A stretch of DNA of 16,786 bases from Actinomycetota bacterium (GCA_009918865.1 RGCY01000009.1:1-16786); one strand, 5' to 3'. Shown: positions 1-7,464, counted from the first letter of the stretch. Notes: a model not told the origin generated them from the letters alone. Program-made: numbers and translations.

Positions 1-386
1 GAAAGGTATTGCTCATCGCATCTGGCGCGCTGTCACACACGTTCTGGCCGTTGCGCCAGTTGCGCAAGCATGAGGCCAGCGACCTCAGTCACATCTTCAC
101 CCAGGAAGCCCGAGTCGCAGATGAAGAACGCATTGAGTGGTTTAGAGCGGGCGATCACGCACGCGTTTTGGAAACCATGTCAGAGTTCAAGAAGTTCAAA
201 CCCGAAGCAGGTTTCCAGCACTACCTGATGATGATTGGCGCACTTGGTGAAGGTGAATGCACCGCAGTCGGTCGGCAGTACGGGGACTATGAGAACTCCG
301 TGGGCACAGGCCAGGTGCACCTTTGGTTTGACCGACCCAGCGTTGGTTTCCCGCGTTCTCGCAGACTGGAAGTGACTCGTGACTGA
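1..386 (+). CDS. Class III (LigB-type) extradiol ring-cleavage dioxygenase, C-terminal part
   Basis: Only the last 127 residues or so are present; the reading frame runs open through the left edge, so the start lies outside the window. The visible part begins with the strand and loop LLIASGALSHTFW and ends with GTGQVHLWFDRP. This layout fits the C-terminal half of LigB-superfamily, non-haem Fe(II) dioxygenases such as homoprotocatechuate 2,3-dioxygenase, which are usually about 280-330 residues. The family opens catechol rings next to a hydroxyl group (meta cleavage) in the cytoplasm. The final codons overlap the next gene by 8 bases, so the two are co-translated. The FAH-family neighbour is the typical partner acting on ring-cleavage products. 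The exact substrate cannot be read from this fragment; homoprotocatechuate is the best guess from context. The iron-ligand region lies mostly upstream and is not visible. Confidence 0.72.
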   Translation, partial: KVLLIASGALSHTFWPLRQLRKHEASDLSHIFTQEARVADEERIEWFRAGDHARVLETMSEFKKFKPEAGFQHYLMMIGALGEGECTAVGRQYGDYENSVGTGQVHLWFDRPSVGFPRSRRLEVTRD

Positions 387-1260
387 ATTTCGTCGGATTC
401 TGCTCGACGGCTACCCAACTCAGGTGCGCCGCGAAGGCGATGTGTTGGTCAGTGCTGATGGTCGGGAAATCGCCATCGCAGATGCGTTGCACCTACCGCC
501 AGTTGAGCCAACCAAGATCATTGCCGTGCATTTGAACTACGCCAGCCGTACCGAAGAGTTCATGACGAAACTTCCGGCAGCGCCCACGTATTTCCACAAA
601 CCCATCACTGCATTGAACTCACATGATGCAGCCGTGGTTCGTCCCGAACGCTGCAAGTGGCTGAACTATGAGGGTGAAATTGTCATTGTCATTGGTCGCA
701 CCTGCCGCAACATTTCTCCCGATGAGGCTGCTGACTACATCGCTGGCTACACGATCGGTAACGACTACGGATTGCACGACTTCCGTGACACCGATGCTGG
801 CTCTATGTTGCGCGTGAAAGGTAGTGACACTCTCGCGCCGGTTGGACCGGGACTCATCACGGATTGGGACTTCCGCGGCAAGCAAATCCGCACACTGGTG
901 AATGGCGTTGTCAAGCAAGATGACAACACCGCGAACATGGAATGGGATATGCACTATCTCGTCGCAGATATCGCCCGAACAATCACTCTCGTTCCCGGAG
1001 ACATCTTGTTCAGTGGCACACCGGCGAACTCCCGGCCGGTGCAGCCCGGGGATGTGGTTGAGGTTGAGGTGGAAGGGCTCGGCACCCTGCGCAACCACAT
1101 TGTTTCTGGTCCTACTCCCATTCGAGATGACGTTGGTGCACAACCAACTGAGAGCGAAGAGGTAGTGTCCACTGCCTTAGGTGGAGACTGGGAGTTCCGC
1201 GGAATTCGCACGCCAAGCAAAGATTTGTACCCGTCTCGAGTGGAAGAAAAGAAGGACTGA
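379..1260 (+). CDS. Fumarylacetoacetate hydrolase (FAH) family protein, HpaG-like isomerase/decarboxylase
   Basis: A 293-residue FAH-fold enzyme. Such proteins use a bound divalent metal to hydrolyse, isomerise or decarboxylate 2-oxo-enoate products of aromatic ring cleavage. Visible signatures are NYEGEIVIVIG with metal ligands E98 and E100, GYTIGNDYGLHDFR with D129, the KGSD lysine K148, and PGDILFSGTP near residues 207-215. The catalytic domain is complete by about residue 243. The last 50 residues, ending in SRVEEKKD, are an extra polar tail with no motif I recognise. The GTG start overlaps the dioxygenase stop and has GGAAGTGA about 8 bases upstream. By context it probably acts just after the ring-cleavage dioxygenase, like 2-hydroxyhepta-2,4-diene-1,7-dioate isomerase or 5-carboxymethyl-2-oxo-hex-3-ene-1,6-dioate decarboxylase. 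An acylpyruvate hydrolase is the main alternative. Confidence 0.85.
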   Translation: MTEFRRILLDGYPTQVRREGDVLVSADGREIAIADALHLPPVEPTKIIAVHLNYASRTEEFMTKLPAAPTYFHKPITALNSHDAAVVRPERCKWLNYEGEIVIVIGRTCRNISPDEAADYIAGYTIGNDYGLHDFRDTDAGSMLRVKGSDTLAPVGPGLITDWDFRGKQIRTLVNGVVKQDDNTANMEWDMHYLVADIARTITLVPGDILFSGTPANSRPVQPGDVVEVEVEGLGTLRNHIVSGPTPIRDDVGAQPTESEEVVSTALGGDWEFRGIRTPSKDLYPSRVEEKKD

Positions 1261-1261
1261 C

Positions 1262-1456
1262 ATGAGCATCACCGTCACTGTGGACATGACCAAATGCCAG
1301 CATTACGGGCAATGCTGCTTTGAAGCGCCGACTGTGTTCGAGCTCGATGCGGAAGGCAAGTTGCAGGTCTTACAACATGATGTGGATGAGTCACTTCGTG
1401 AGCAGGTCGAATCTGCCGCCGATGTGTGCCCCATGCAAGCCATCACTCTGTCGTAG
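1262..1456 (+). CDS. Small [3Fe-4S]-type ferredoxin
   Basis: A 64-residue cytoplasmic electron carrier. Cys12, Cys18 (CQHYGQC) and Cys56 (DVCPMQAI) give the C-x5-C...C-P spacing of single-cluster ferredoxins. The position that would hold the second Cys of a [4Fe-4S] motif is His or Tyr, so a [3Fe-4S] cluster is expected; Cys19 is an extra cysteine next to Cys18. Such ferredoxins typically feed electrons from a flavin reductase to cytochrome P450s or ring hydroxylases in actinobacteria. The ATG at 1262 is one base after the stop of the FAH gene, with AAGGA ending 5 bases before it. Starts further upstream would lie inside the FAH gene and are not needed. The next gene is its natural reductase, which is broken here. 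The oxygenase it serves is not in the window. Confidence 0.88.
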   Translation: MSITVTVDMTKCQHYGQCCFEAPTVFELDAEGKLQVLQHDVDESLREQVESAADVCPMQAITLS

Positions 1457-1522
1457 GTCCGCCACCGGAGTGCCAGACTTTTCACATCGCACACAACACT
1501 GCGTGCTAACAGGGAGCATCGC

Positions 1523-2646
1523 ATGACTGAAGTGGTCATCGTTGGTGCAGGTCTAGGTGGATTGCGCGTTGCAGAATCGCTTCGCACCAACGGCTACCAA
1601 GGTGGCATCACCTTCGTGGGCGATGAGCCGCATTTGCCCTACAACCGACCGCCCTTGAGCAAAGAAGCACTCAAGGGTGGCGTTGACCCTGAGTCGCTGG
1701 AGTTTCGTCGCAAATCCGGAGTGGATGACGTGCGCTGGCAACTTGGTATTGCCGCAGCCTCCTGCGACCTTGCACATCGCACTGTGACACTTGCCGATGG
1801 CGCAGTGCTCAATTTCGATGCCCTCGCGATTGCCACCGGGATTCGTCCACGCGATCTCTCGATTGCTGGTCCACGCTCAGGAAGGTTCTTCTTGCGCGAT
1901 GCCAGCGATGCTGCAGCACTGCGCGAGCGCCTAACCCCGGGAACCCGGTTAGTCATTCTCGGTGCAGGTTTCATTGGATGTGAAGTGGCGGCGACTGCAC
2001 GCACCTTGGGCTGCGAAGTGGATGTCGTCACTATGGATGACGTGCCGATGTTTCGCCCGCGCGCTTTCACACTGGTCACACGATTTCTCGTTTTCACGGC
2101 GATGACCGCGTGGTTTCAGCCGAACTTGACGACGGCACACAACTTGCCTGTGATGTCGTACTTGAAGCAGTTGGCTCGGTTCCTAATACGCAATGGCTGG
2201 AGGGGAACGGACTCGACCTATCCGATGGGGTTCTCGTCGATGACACTATGCGCGTGATGGGCACTGACGCGATGGTCGTCGCGGTAGGCGATATCGCCCG
2301 ATACGCCCACACCCACTTCGATGACATTGCGCGCCGCATTGAACACTGGAATCTGCCAACGGAGACAGGTAAACGTGCAGGCGCCACACTTGCCGCCTTG
2401 CTCACCAATGAGCCAGTTCCTTCCACGCCATTCAAGCCGATGCCGTCTTTTTGGTCTGATCAGTATGAGCACAAACTGCAGTCATTCGGCCTGCCGGGAT
2501 TGGCAGATGAGGTGCTCGTCGTCGCAGGTAGCCCTGACACTGAATGTGTTGCCGAATATCGGCGCGCAGGGAAGTTGATTGGCGTGATTGGGATAGACGC
2601 CACATCGGCGCTAGTGCCCTACCGCGCGGCTCTCATGGAAGGCTGA
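1523..2646 (+). pseudogene. NAD(P)H:ferredoxin reductase (FAD-dependent), disrupted by internal deletion/frameshift
   Basis: Two reading frames together make one pyridine-nucleotide oxidoreductase of the BphA4/rubredoxin-reductase type. The first half (ATG 1523, AGGGAG upstream) has the FAD Rossmann motif VGAGLGGLRVAE, YNRPPLSK, and the NAD motif GAGFIGCEVA, and stays in register to MDDVPMFRP near 2061. Family-like sequence resumes one frame over at RFHTGHTISRFHGDDRVVSAEL (about 2062 on) and runs through VAVGDIARY and the reductase C-terminal domain (FWSDQYEHKL) to 2646. About 20 residues between VPMFRP and RFHTG, expected in the family, are absent, so the change looks like a deletion of 3n+1 bases (around 61) rather than a single-base slip. 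Left as is, translation stops at 2257 without the second FAD-contact region or the C-terminal domain. It would have reduced the ferredoxin encoded just upstream. An assembly error remains possible. Confidence 0.8.
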
Positions 2647-2652
2647 TGCTCT

Positions 2653-4071
2653 GTGACCACTGACCATCCGCTCGCACTTGGGGCGCGACGCGACGCTGCG
2701 TTAGACCGTGCCTGCGAAATCATCCGCAAAGCGTGGTACGAGTTTGATCACCCACGGCCAACGGAAAGTCCGGATAGCGAAAGTCTCGCGCAACTTTTCA
2801 AACAAGGCTTACCTACCTCCGGCATCGATGCGGTGACGGCAATGGACATAGTAGCAGAGCTCATGGACACATCAGTTGCTCAAAGCCGGCCGCGCTATCT
2901 CGCATTCATTGGCGCTAGCGGTCTTGAGGTTGGCGTGCTCGCTGACATGCTGGTGGCCACTTACGACGTGAACATGGCCGTGGATGGTCGCGCTGCATCC
3001 CGAATGGAAGAGCAAGCGGTGCGCTGGCTTGGTGAGTACCTTGGTTACCCAGCCGATGGTGGTTCGTTCACAAGCGGCGGACAAGTCAGCAACTTGACAG
3101 CACTTGCTGCCGCGCGCGAACGAAAATTCCCAGGCAGCCGGCGCACCGGCGTGGCCGGCCTACGGCCGACTGTCTATGTGTCCGCAGAGGCCCATGTGTC
3201 AGTGCGACGAGCCGTTGAACTTTTGGGTATCGGGAGCGATGCGATTCGCACAATCGCATTGGACTCCAAACGGCGCATGAATGCAGATGCGCTGGATGAG
3301 CATGTGCGCAATGACCTTGCTGCTGGTTTCACACCCATGGCAGTTGTTGCCACTGGCGGCACCACCCTCACGGGAGCAGTGGATCCGCTCAACTCCATCG
3401 CAGACATTGCTGCAGAGCATGGATTGTGGATGCATGTTGACGGTGCTTATGGATTAGCGGCAGCAGGCCTTGCTCGCACCCAGGAAATGTTTGCTGGCCT
3501 TGATCGAGCTGACTCAGTGAGCATTGACGCACATAAGTGGTTGTTTGTGCCGAAAGCGTGTAGCGCACTGCTTGTGCGTGACCATGTTCCACTTGTGCGC
3601 ACGTTTTCTCACAATGAGGCTTACATGCCACATGAAGGCGGCGCTCTGAATCCAGTTGATTCAACCCTCGAATACTCACGGCCCATGCGGTCGTTGAAAC
3701 TTTGGCTGGCTTTCTTGGTCTATGGCGCGGACCGCTTGCACGAGGCGGTTGAACGTCACCTTGACATCGCGCAGATTCTCTACGAAGCAGCGGCTGCTGA
3801 CCCAGAGTTCACGGTGTTGCCGCACGCCCCACAACTTTCCATCACTCCACTACAACATGTGTTGCCTGACTGCCCAGACGTGGATGCTCACAACATGGCT
3901 CTCACGTTTGCGATGCAAAAGGACGGCAGACTGTTTCTCTCCCCCGCACAAATCGATAGCCACACCTTCTTGCGGCCATGCTTTGTGAACTATCGCAGTG
4001 ATAAATCCGATGCGCTTGCCGTGCTCGATTTAGCTCGTGAACTTGGTCGCAGTATCTGTCCTACTCACTGA
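2653..4071 (+). CDS. PLP-dependent group II amino-acid decarboxylase (aromatic-L-amino-acid decarboxylase-like)
   Basis: A full-length 472-residue fold-type I PLP enzyme. The Schiff-base lysine is K295 in SIDAHKWLFVPK; the Asp that pairs with the pyridine nitrogen is D263 in MHVDGAYG; H181 in SAEAHVS stacks on the ring; FTSGGQVSNLTAL (139-151) supplies phosphate contacts. This matches the DOPA/tyrosine/tryptophan decarboxylase group, which turns an amino acid into its amine and CO2 in the cytoplasm. The GTG start at 2653 lies 6 bases after the reductase stop, with GGAAGG about 10 bases upstream, so it belongs to the same operon. Next to a ring-cleavage dioxygenase, a role in feeding tyrosine- or DOPA-derived amines into aromatic catabolism is reasonable but only inferred. 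Other members of the family act on glutamate, histidine or 2,4-diaminobutyrate, so the substrate is open. Confidence 0.85.
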   Translation: MTTDHPLALGARRDAALDRACEIIRKAWYEFDHPRPTESPDSESLAQLFKQGLPTSGIDAVTAMDIVAELMDTSVAQSRPRYLAFIGASGLEVGVLADMLVATYDVNMAVDGRAASRMEEQAVRWLGEYLGYPADGGSFTSGGQVSNLTALAAARERKFPGSRRTGVAGLRPTVYVSAEAHVSVRRAVELLGIGSDAIRTIALDSKRRMNADALDEHVRNDLAAGFTPMAVVATGGTTLTGAVDPLNSIADIAAEHGLWMHVDGAYGLAAAGLARTQEMFAGLDRADSVSIDAHKWLFVPKACSALLVRDHVPLVRTFSHNEAYMPHEGGALNPVDSTLEYSRPMRSLKLWLAFLVYGADRLHEAVERHLDIAQILYEAAAADPEFTVLPHAPQLSITPLQHVLPDCPDVDAHNMALTFAMQKDGRLFLSPAQIDSHTFLRPCFVNYRSDKSDALAVLDLARELGRSICPTH

Positions 4072-4094
4072 ATTCGGCGATGGCGCAGTACTTG

Positions 4095-4664
4095 TCAAGC
4101 CTGCTTGACGGGGACGATGACTTCGTTCCGTCTCAAAAACGGTGGCGTCCAGGGCGGATCAAATCTGGCTGACCGGGGTGTGCCAGCGACCTCAAATCCA
4201 GCACGCTGCAAGTCGGCAATCAAACCCGTCAACTTTGAGTCATATTTGGCTGCCGACGCAAAGCCGGAGTAACGCACGGCCACTGCATCATGTGCGGAAA
4301 TCAGTCGTAGTTTCACCCGCGAATCCGCCGGCGTCGGCATCTGCGTGAGGTGCATATCAGCCGGCATGACGAACTGAACGATGTGTCGACCGTGACCGGC
4401 TGGCTCCTGAATCACAGGTGCAGTCATCGCGATGGAAGTGCCATCAGCCTGTGCCGACTCCTGAATCACGGGTGCAGTCATCGCAATCTTGCTGCTTGCG
4501 TGGTTGCGCCCACCTATGAATCCAACCAAGGGACCGAATCCAGCATTGGAAGCACGGTCAAAGTCGCCACTGACCTCCACTTCGGCCACCACATAAGACG
4601 GGTAGTGACGCAGTTCAAATCGTGGGAATTGGCGCAGGACTTGGTAGGGCTGCTGTTCAGTCAC
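4095..4664 (-). CDS. SOUL-family haem-binding protein
   Basis: A 189-residue protein of the SOUL/HBP fold. It opens with YQVLRQFPRFELRHYPSYVVAEV (residues 7-29), continues with the family phrase KIAMTAPV, then VQFVMPADM, VAVRYSGFAS, and ends with FDPPWTPPFLRRNEV, a standard SOUL C-terminus. The family binds haem or other tetrapyrroles; the bacterial role is not settled. There is no signal peptide, so it is probably cytoplasmic. The GTG start at 4664 has GGAGAA 8 bases upstream. The phrase IAMTAPVIQE occurs twice (60-69 and 78-87) and the DNA repeats as well. The gene converges on the decarboxylase with a 23-base gap. It could be cotranscribed with the DoxX-like gene about 100 bases upstream, or have its own promoter. 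Confidence 0.9.
   Translation of the reverse strand: MTEQQPYQVLRQFPRFELRHYPSYVVAEVEVSGDFDRASNAGFGPLVGFIGGRNHASSKIAMTAPVIQESAQADGTSIAMTAPVIQEPAGHGRHIVQFVMPADMHLTQMPTPADSRVKLRLISAHDAVAVRYSGFASAAKYDSKLTGLIADLQRAGFEVAGTPRSARFDPPWTPPFLRRNEVIVPVKQA
4404..4487 (-). repeat. In-gene direct repeat, two 30-base copies 54 bases apart
   Basis: Positions 4404-4433 and 4458-4487 match at 28 of 30 bases and both encode the SIAM/KIAM-TAPVIQE phrase of the SOUL protein. The period is 54 bases, or 18 residues, so the repeat keeps the frame. A double IAMT(A/T)PV phrase is familiar in bacterial SOUL proteins, so this may be old duplication kept similar by selection or gene conversion. Confidence 0.8.
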
Positions 4665-4719
4665 AGACTCATTCTCCGGCTGCGAAGCGGTGCGTGCAGC
4701 ATGAAATGACTTTCAGCGA

Positions 4720-4734
4720 GTCCGATTTTCGGAC
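4720..4734. promoter_or_regulatory. Short inverted repeat between DoxX-like and SOUL genes
   Basis: GTCCGA-TTT-TCGGAC is a perfect 6-base inverted repeat with a 3-base centre, lying in the roughly 100-base gap after the DoxX-like gene and about 55 bases before the SOUL start. On the - strand it follows TATAGG (about 4749-4754), a possible -10. It could be a weak terminator for the DoxX-like gene, an operator, or a 5' UTR hairpin. There is no T-tract to decide. Confidence 0.3.
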
Positions 4735-4765
4735 ACGGCGTGCACCTATAGGGACTGCGCAACCC

Positions 4766-5137
4766 TCAGAACTGAACCAAGAATGCGCGACCGACGAACA
4801 CGAAGAGGGCTAGCGCGGTGATGAGCAGCGCCGGCACGAAAGACTCCTTGCGGCGCATGTGAGTCCCGACAGCACCGGCCATGAGAGCGGCGAGACCAAG
4901 GGCTGCCGCGGCGGTCAGAGGCATCCACAACTGGAACACGGGAGGCAGAATCAAACCAAGTGCGCCAAGCACTTCTGCGAGTCCGATGCCCCGAATCGCT
5001 ACATCTGAGAAGTTTTCAGACCAAGCCATCTGTGGGTTAGCGGAAATCTTGGCCTTCCCACCAACGAGCTTTGGAATCCCAGCGGCGAGAAACGCGACGC
5101 AGAGCAACCCGGCAACAATCCATAGCGCTGTGTTCAT
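4766..5137 (-). CDS. DoxX-like small integral membrane protein
   Basis: A 123-residue hydrophobic protein with four predicted membrane helices, at about 5-22, 47-65, 70-89 and 102-119. The first helix ends in AAGIPKLVGG, the usual DoxX-like pattern, and the second begins with GIGLAEVLGALGLILPP. This fits the DoxX/DoxX-like superfamily of inner-membrane proteins, which are associated with quinone or thiol redox chemistry in the cases that have been studied; the reaction of this member is unknown. The ATG at 5137 has no Shine-Dalgarno, but TAGCCT sits 6 bases upstream, so it may be leaderless. It lies downstream of tRNA-Arg on the same strand and about 100 bases before the SOUL gene. The two may act together but nothing in the sequence proves it. 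Confidence 0.78.
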   Translation of the reverse strand: MNTALWIVAGLLCVAFLAAGIPKLVGGKAKISANPQMAWSENFSDVAIRGIGLAEVLGALGLILPPVFQLWMPLTAAAALGLAALMAGAVGTHMRRKESFVPALLITALALFVFVGRAFLVQF

Positions 5138-5143
5138 ATCGTC

Positions 5144-5149
5144 AGGCTA
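5144..5149 (-). promoter_or_regulatory. Candidate -10 element for a leaderless DoxX-like mRNA
   Basis: TAGCCT fits the actinobacterial TANNNT -10 pattern and ends 6 bases before the ATG at 5137. No ribosome-binding sequence lies between them. Transcription would then start at or next to the A of the ATG. No clear -35 is visible. Confidence 0.4.
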
Positions 5150-5243
5150 GCCCACGAGCGCCCTAATTCTTCGCTGCCGCACATGGCGACTGCCACGTGG
5201 CGTTGTGAACACGCGCACACGATTACTTGGGTGTTCAACGGCG

Positions 5244-5315
5244 CGCCCCCGGCAGGATTCGAACCTGCGCGCATGGCTCCGGAGGCCACTGCTCTATCCC
5301 CTGAGCTACGGGGGC
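5244..5315 (-). tRNA. tRNA-Arg (anticodon CCG)
   Basis: The - strand folds as a complete 72-base cloverleaf. It has acceptor GCCCCCG paired with CGGGGGC, D-arm GCTC-AGGGGATA-GAGC, anticodon arm GTGGC-CTCCGGA-GCCAT, a 4-base variable loop GCGC, T-arm GCAGG-TTCGAAT-CCTGC and discriminator G. The anticodon loop CTCCGGA places CCG at positions 34-36, which reads CGG arginine codons. No CCA is encoded; the next bases are CGC, so CCA must be added by nucleotidyltransferase. It stands alone between prfB and the DoxX-like gene. Confidence 0.96.
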
Positions 5316-5458
5316 GACGTGAAGGCTGAACCTATCAGTGCGCAGTTGACCGTAGAGGCGGCGGACAATGAACTCTGCCTAGTGGTGGGTCAATGTGCTG
5401 CAGTTCGCACACCACTTGAAAAAGCTTGAACTACCGGCTCATCACGGTTCGAAATGTG

Positions 5459-6562
5459 TCACCGCTCAGTTGCACGCCGCCAGCGAATGCCTGACTCAAT
5501 GAATTCATCAATCTCTCCATCAAGCACTGCGCCGGTGTTTCCGGTTTCGTGTTCGGTGCGCAGGTCCTTGACCATTTGGTAGGGGTGCAGCACGTAAGAA
5601 CGCATCTGGTTACCCCACGACGCTGACGTGTCACCTTTAAGTGCGTCAATTTTCTCGCGCTCTTCATGACGTTTGCGTTCAAGAAGTTTTGCTTGCAGAA
5701 CAGCCATTGCCGTGGCCTTGTTCTGAATCTGGGAACGTTCGTTTTGGCATGACACCACAATGCCGGTTGGAATGTGGGTGATGCGCACCGCAGAGTCAGT
5801 GGTGTTAACACCTTGACCACCTGGACCGCTGGAGCGGTAGACATCAACGCGGATTTCATCTTCGTTGATGTCGATGCTTTCGGTTTGTTCGATGACCGGA
5901 ATCACTTCAACTTCAGCAAACGAAGTTTGGCGACGCGATTGGTTGTCAAATGGCGATATGCGCACGAGTCGGTGGGTGCCTTGCTCAATGCTCAGCGTGC
6001 CGTATGCATAAGGCGCTTTGACTGCGAAAGTCGCAGACTTGATGCCGGCTTCTTCGGCATAAGAAGTTTCATAAACCTCCACTGGCCAGTTGTGCCGTTC
6101 GCAGTAGCGGGCATACATCCGCAGCAGCATCTCTGCCCAGTCAGCCGCATCCACACCACCAGCACCTGAGCGAATCGTGACGAGAGCCTCCCGGGCGTCG
6201 TACTCGCCCGAGAGCAAGGTGCGCACCTCATACTCCCCAATGGCAAGAGAAAGTTCAGCGAGCTCTTTCTCAGCTTCAGCCAAAGTGGACTCATCTTCTT
6301 CGGCTTGGGCTAGTTCGACGAGCACATGCAAATCGTCAAGCCGGCTGCGCAATGATGTGACTTTGTTGATTTCCCCTTGCACGAAAGACAGTCGGCTCGT
6401 GACCTTCTGAGCGTTGGCTTGGTCGTCCCAAAGGTCCGGTGCGCTTGCCGTTTGCTCAAGCTGTGCTAGCTCCACCTTCATTCCGGGCACGTCAACAACG
6501 GACTCAACACCAGCGAGGGTGGAATCCAAGGCAGCAAGTTCCGCAGGGAAATCAGCGGGCAT
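5459..6562 (-). CDS. prfB: Peptide chain release factor 2 (RF2)
   Basis: A 367-residue class I release factor. The stop-codon-reading tripeptide is SPF (203-205, in RISPFDNQSR), which marks RF2 (UGA/UAA) rather than RF1 (PxT). The peptidyl-tRNA hydrolysis motif GGQ is at 248-250 in SSGPGGQGVN. The N-terminal coiled-coil region (about 5-110) and IRSGAGGVDAADWAEMLLRMY are typical. The frame is continuous, so the UGA-programmed +1 frameshift that controls E. coli prfB is absent. The ATG at 6562 lies 3 bases after the TadG-like stop with no Shine-Dalgarno, so initiation is probably by translational coupling. In many actinobacteria prfB is followed by ftsE-ftsX-smpB; here it is followed by a tRNA gene and unrelated genes. 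Confidence 0.97.
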   Translation of the reverse strand: MPADFPAELAALDSTLAGVESVVDVPGMKVELAQLEQTASAPDLWDDQANAQKVTSRLSFVQGEINKVTSLRSRLDDLHVLVELAQAEEDESTLAEAEKELAELSLAIGEYEVRTLLSGEYDAREALVTIRSGAGGVDAADWAEMLLRMYARYCERHNWPVEVYETSYAEEAGIKSATFAVKAPYAYGTLSIEQGTHRLVRISPFDNQSRRQTSFAEVEVIPVIEQTESIDINEDEIRVDVYRSSGPGGQGVNTTDSAVRITHIPTGIVVSCQNERSQIQNKATAMAVLQAKLLERKRHEEREKIDALKGDTSASWGNQMRSYVLHPYQMVKDLRTEHETGNTGAVLDGEIDEFIESGIRWRRATER

Positions 6563-6565
6563 GGC

Positions 6566-7048
6566 TCAAGGGTACTGAGTCCAAGAGATAGCCGTGGCTG
6601 CGGCGGCGCGAGCGCACACTCTGCGGCTACCTGCACCGACGCTGCGCCACGAAAGTGGCAGCCGGACAGGAGCACAGGTTTTGAGTTGGACGCTGGTCAA
6701 CGCGACGCGGACCTCGGAAACGCGAAGACCCTTCCAATCGGACACCTCAATCGCGGTCGCCTTGCGGATTTCGGCAAGTGCCGCTGTTCGTGCCAGTTGC
6801 AATCGTGTTCCCGGGCTTGCAGACGTTGCCTCAAAACGTGAATCGACAGCACTCGCGGCAGCAAGTGCAATGCGTTCCGATGCTGCTGTAACGGCCACGT
6901 GTCTCGCATTGGCATGACCCACATCGACTGCCACAGCAAGCAATCCCATCAACAAACCAAGGACGCCCAACGACAGCAGAACAATGTTCCCATCGTCTTT
7001 GGAATGAATGCGTGGATTCCTCGCGAGGCGGACGCTATCGAATTTCAC
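6566..7048 (-). CDS. TadG-like pilus assembly / secretion-associated membrane protein
   Basis: A 160-residue protein with a single N-terminal membrane helix. Residues 18-42 (DDGNIVLLSLGVLGLLMGLLAV) and the following VDVGHANARHVAVTAA are the usual start of Tad-locus TadG/Rv3654c-like proteins, where a D-x-G turn precedes the helix and a polar segment lies outside the membrane. The rest is Ala-rich with two cysteines (in KTCAP and RVCAR) that could pair after export. It is far shorter than classical TadG and lacks a von Willebrand domain, as is common for actinobacterial Tad loci. The GTG start overlaps the upstream TadE-like stop (GTGA), and the gene ends the Tad operon. Its role is probably a minor pilin or helper of pilus assembly; this is inferred from family and position. 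Confidence 0.72.
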   Translation of the reverse strand: MKFDSVRLARNPRIHSKDDGNIVLLSLGVLGLLMGLLAVAVDVGHANARHVAVTAASERIALAAASAVDSRFEATSASPGTRLQLARTAALAEIRKATAIEVSDWKGLRVSEVRVALTSVQLKTCAPVRLPLSWRSVGAGSRRVCARAAAATAISWTQYP

Positions 7049-7464
7049 GTGACAATCACCGAAGTCGTCAGTAGCGTCTTAGTGGCGGGTAGCAGTCCGC
7101 TGATACGAACGCTCATGCTGACGCGTCGGCCTGTTGCGGTGGTCGTTACAGCGACGGCTGCATTCGCTGCTAGAGCGTTGTCGGCCATCATTTCGAGGGC
7201 AAGGACTTTCAATTGGCTGTTGGATAACGAATCAACTAGCGCCGCACAACGTTGCACGTCTCGGGCTGTTGACGTCAACTGCAGGTTCGCCCGCTCAATC
7301 TCAGTTGCCCTAGCGATGACCAGCAGCATAGGCAACAAGATCAGCGGTACGAGCAGAAATTCCACGCCCGCATTTCCCCGAGTTCTTTCTGCCTCAACAT
7401 TGCAGCGCTGAAGTGCGGGATGAGTGCGCCCAGTTCCTCTCCGAAACCAACTGAAACTCATCAT
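7045..7464 (-). CDS. TadE-like pilus assembly protein (with Glu5-type pilin motif)
   Basis: A 139-residue membrane protein. After a basic N-terminus comes RGNAGVEFLLVPLILLPMLL (29-48). This is the TadE signature: a Gly before the helix, Glu at +5 (E35) followed by Phe, then one transmembrane helix, as in type IV pilin-like leader regions cut by a prepilin peptidase. The C-terminal part is an exported alpha/beta-like segment ending in a Thr-rich stretch. The ATG at 7464 overlaps the previous gene's stop (ATGA), so translation is coupled. TadE proteins are pseudopilins needed to assemble Flp/Tad pili. It is the only one of the three small pilin-like proteins in this operon that retains Glu5. 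Confidence 0.75.
   Translation of the reverse strand: MMSFSWFRRGTGRTHPALQRCNVEAERTRGNAGVEFLLVPLILLPMLLVIARATEIERANLQLTSTARDVQRCAALVDSLSNSQLKVLALEMMADNALAANAAVAVTTTATGRRVSMSVRISGLLPATKTLLTTSVIVT

Noticed and set aside
2040..2120. Programmed ribosomal frameshift in the ferredoxin reductase
   Set aside because: About 20 conserved residues are missing at the junction, so a simple slip would not restore the protein; a deletion explains it better.
4094..4109. Bidirectional terminator between the decarboxylase and SOUL genes
   Set aside because: GTCAAGC-CT-GCTTGAC is palindromic, but the loop would be too small unless pairs are lost, there is no T-tract, and it is mostly SOUL coding sequence.
4142..4709. 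Plus-strand frames opposite the SOUL gene
   Set aside because: They are Ser/Arg/His-rich shadows of the well-supported - strand gene.
5316..5458. A gene or terminator between prfB and tRNA-Arg
   Set aside because: No convincing frame, hairpin or promoter pair was found in these 143 bases; it looks like plain spacer.
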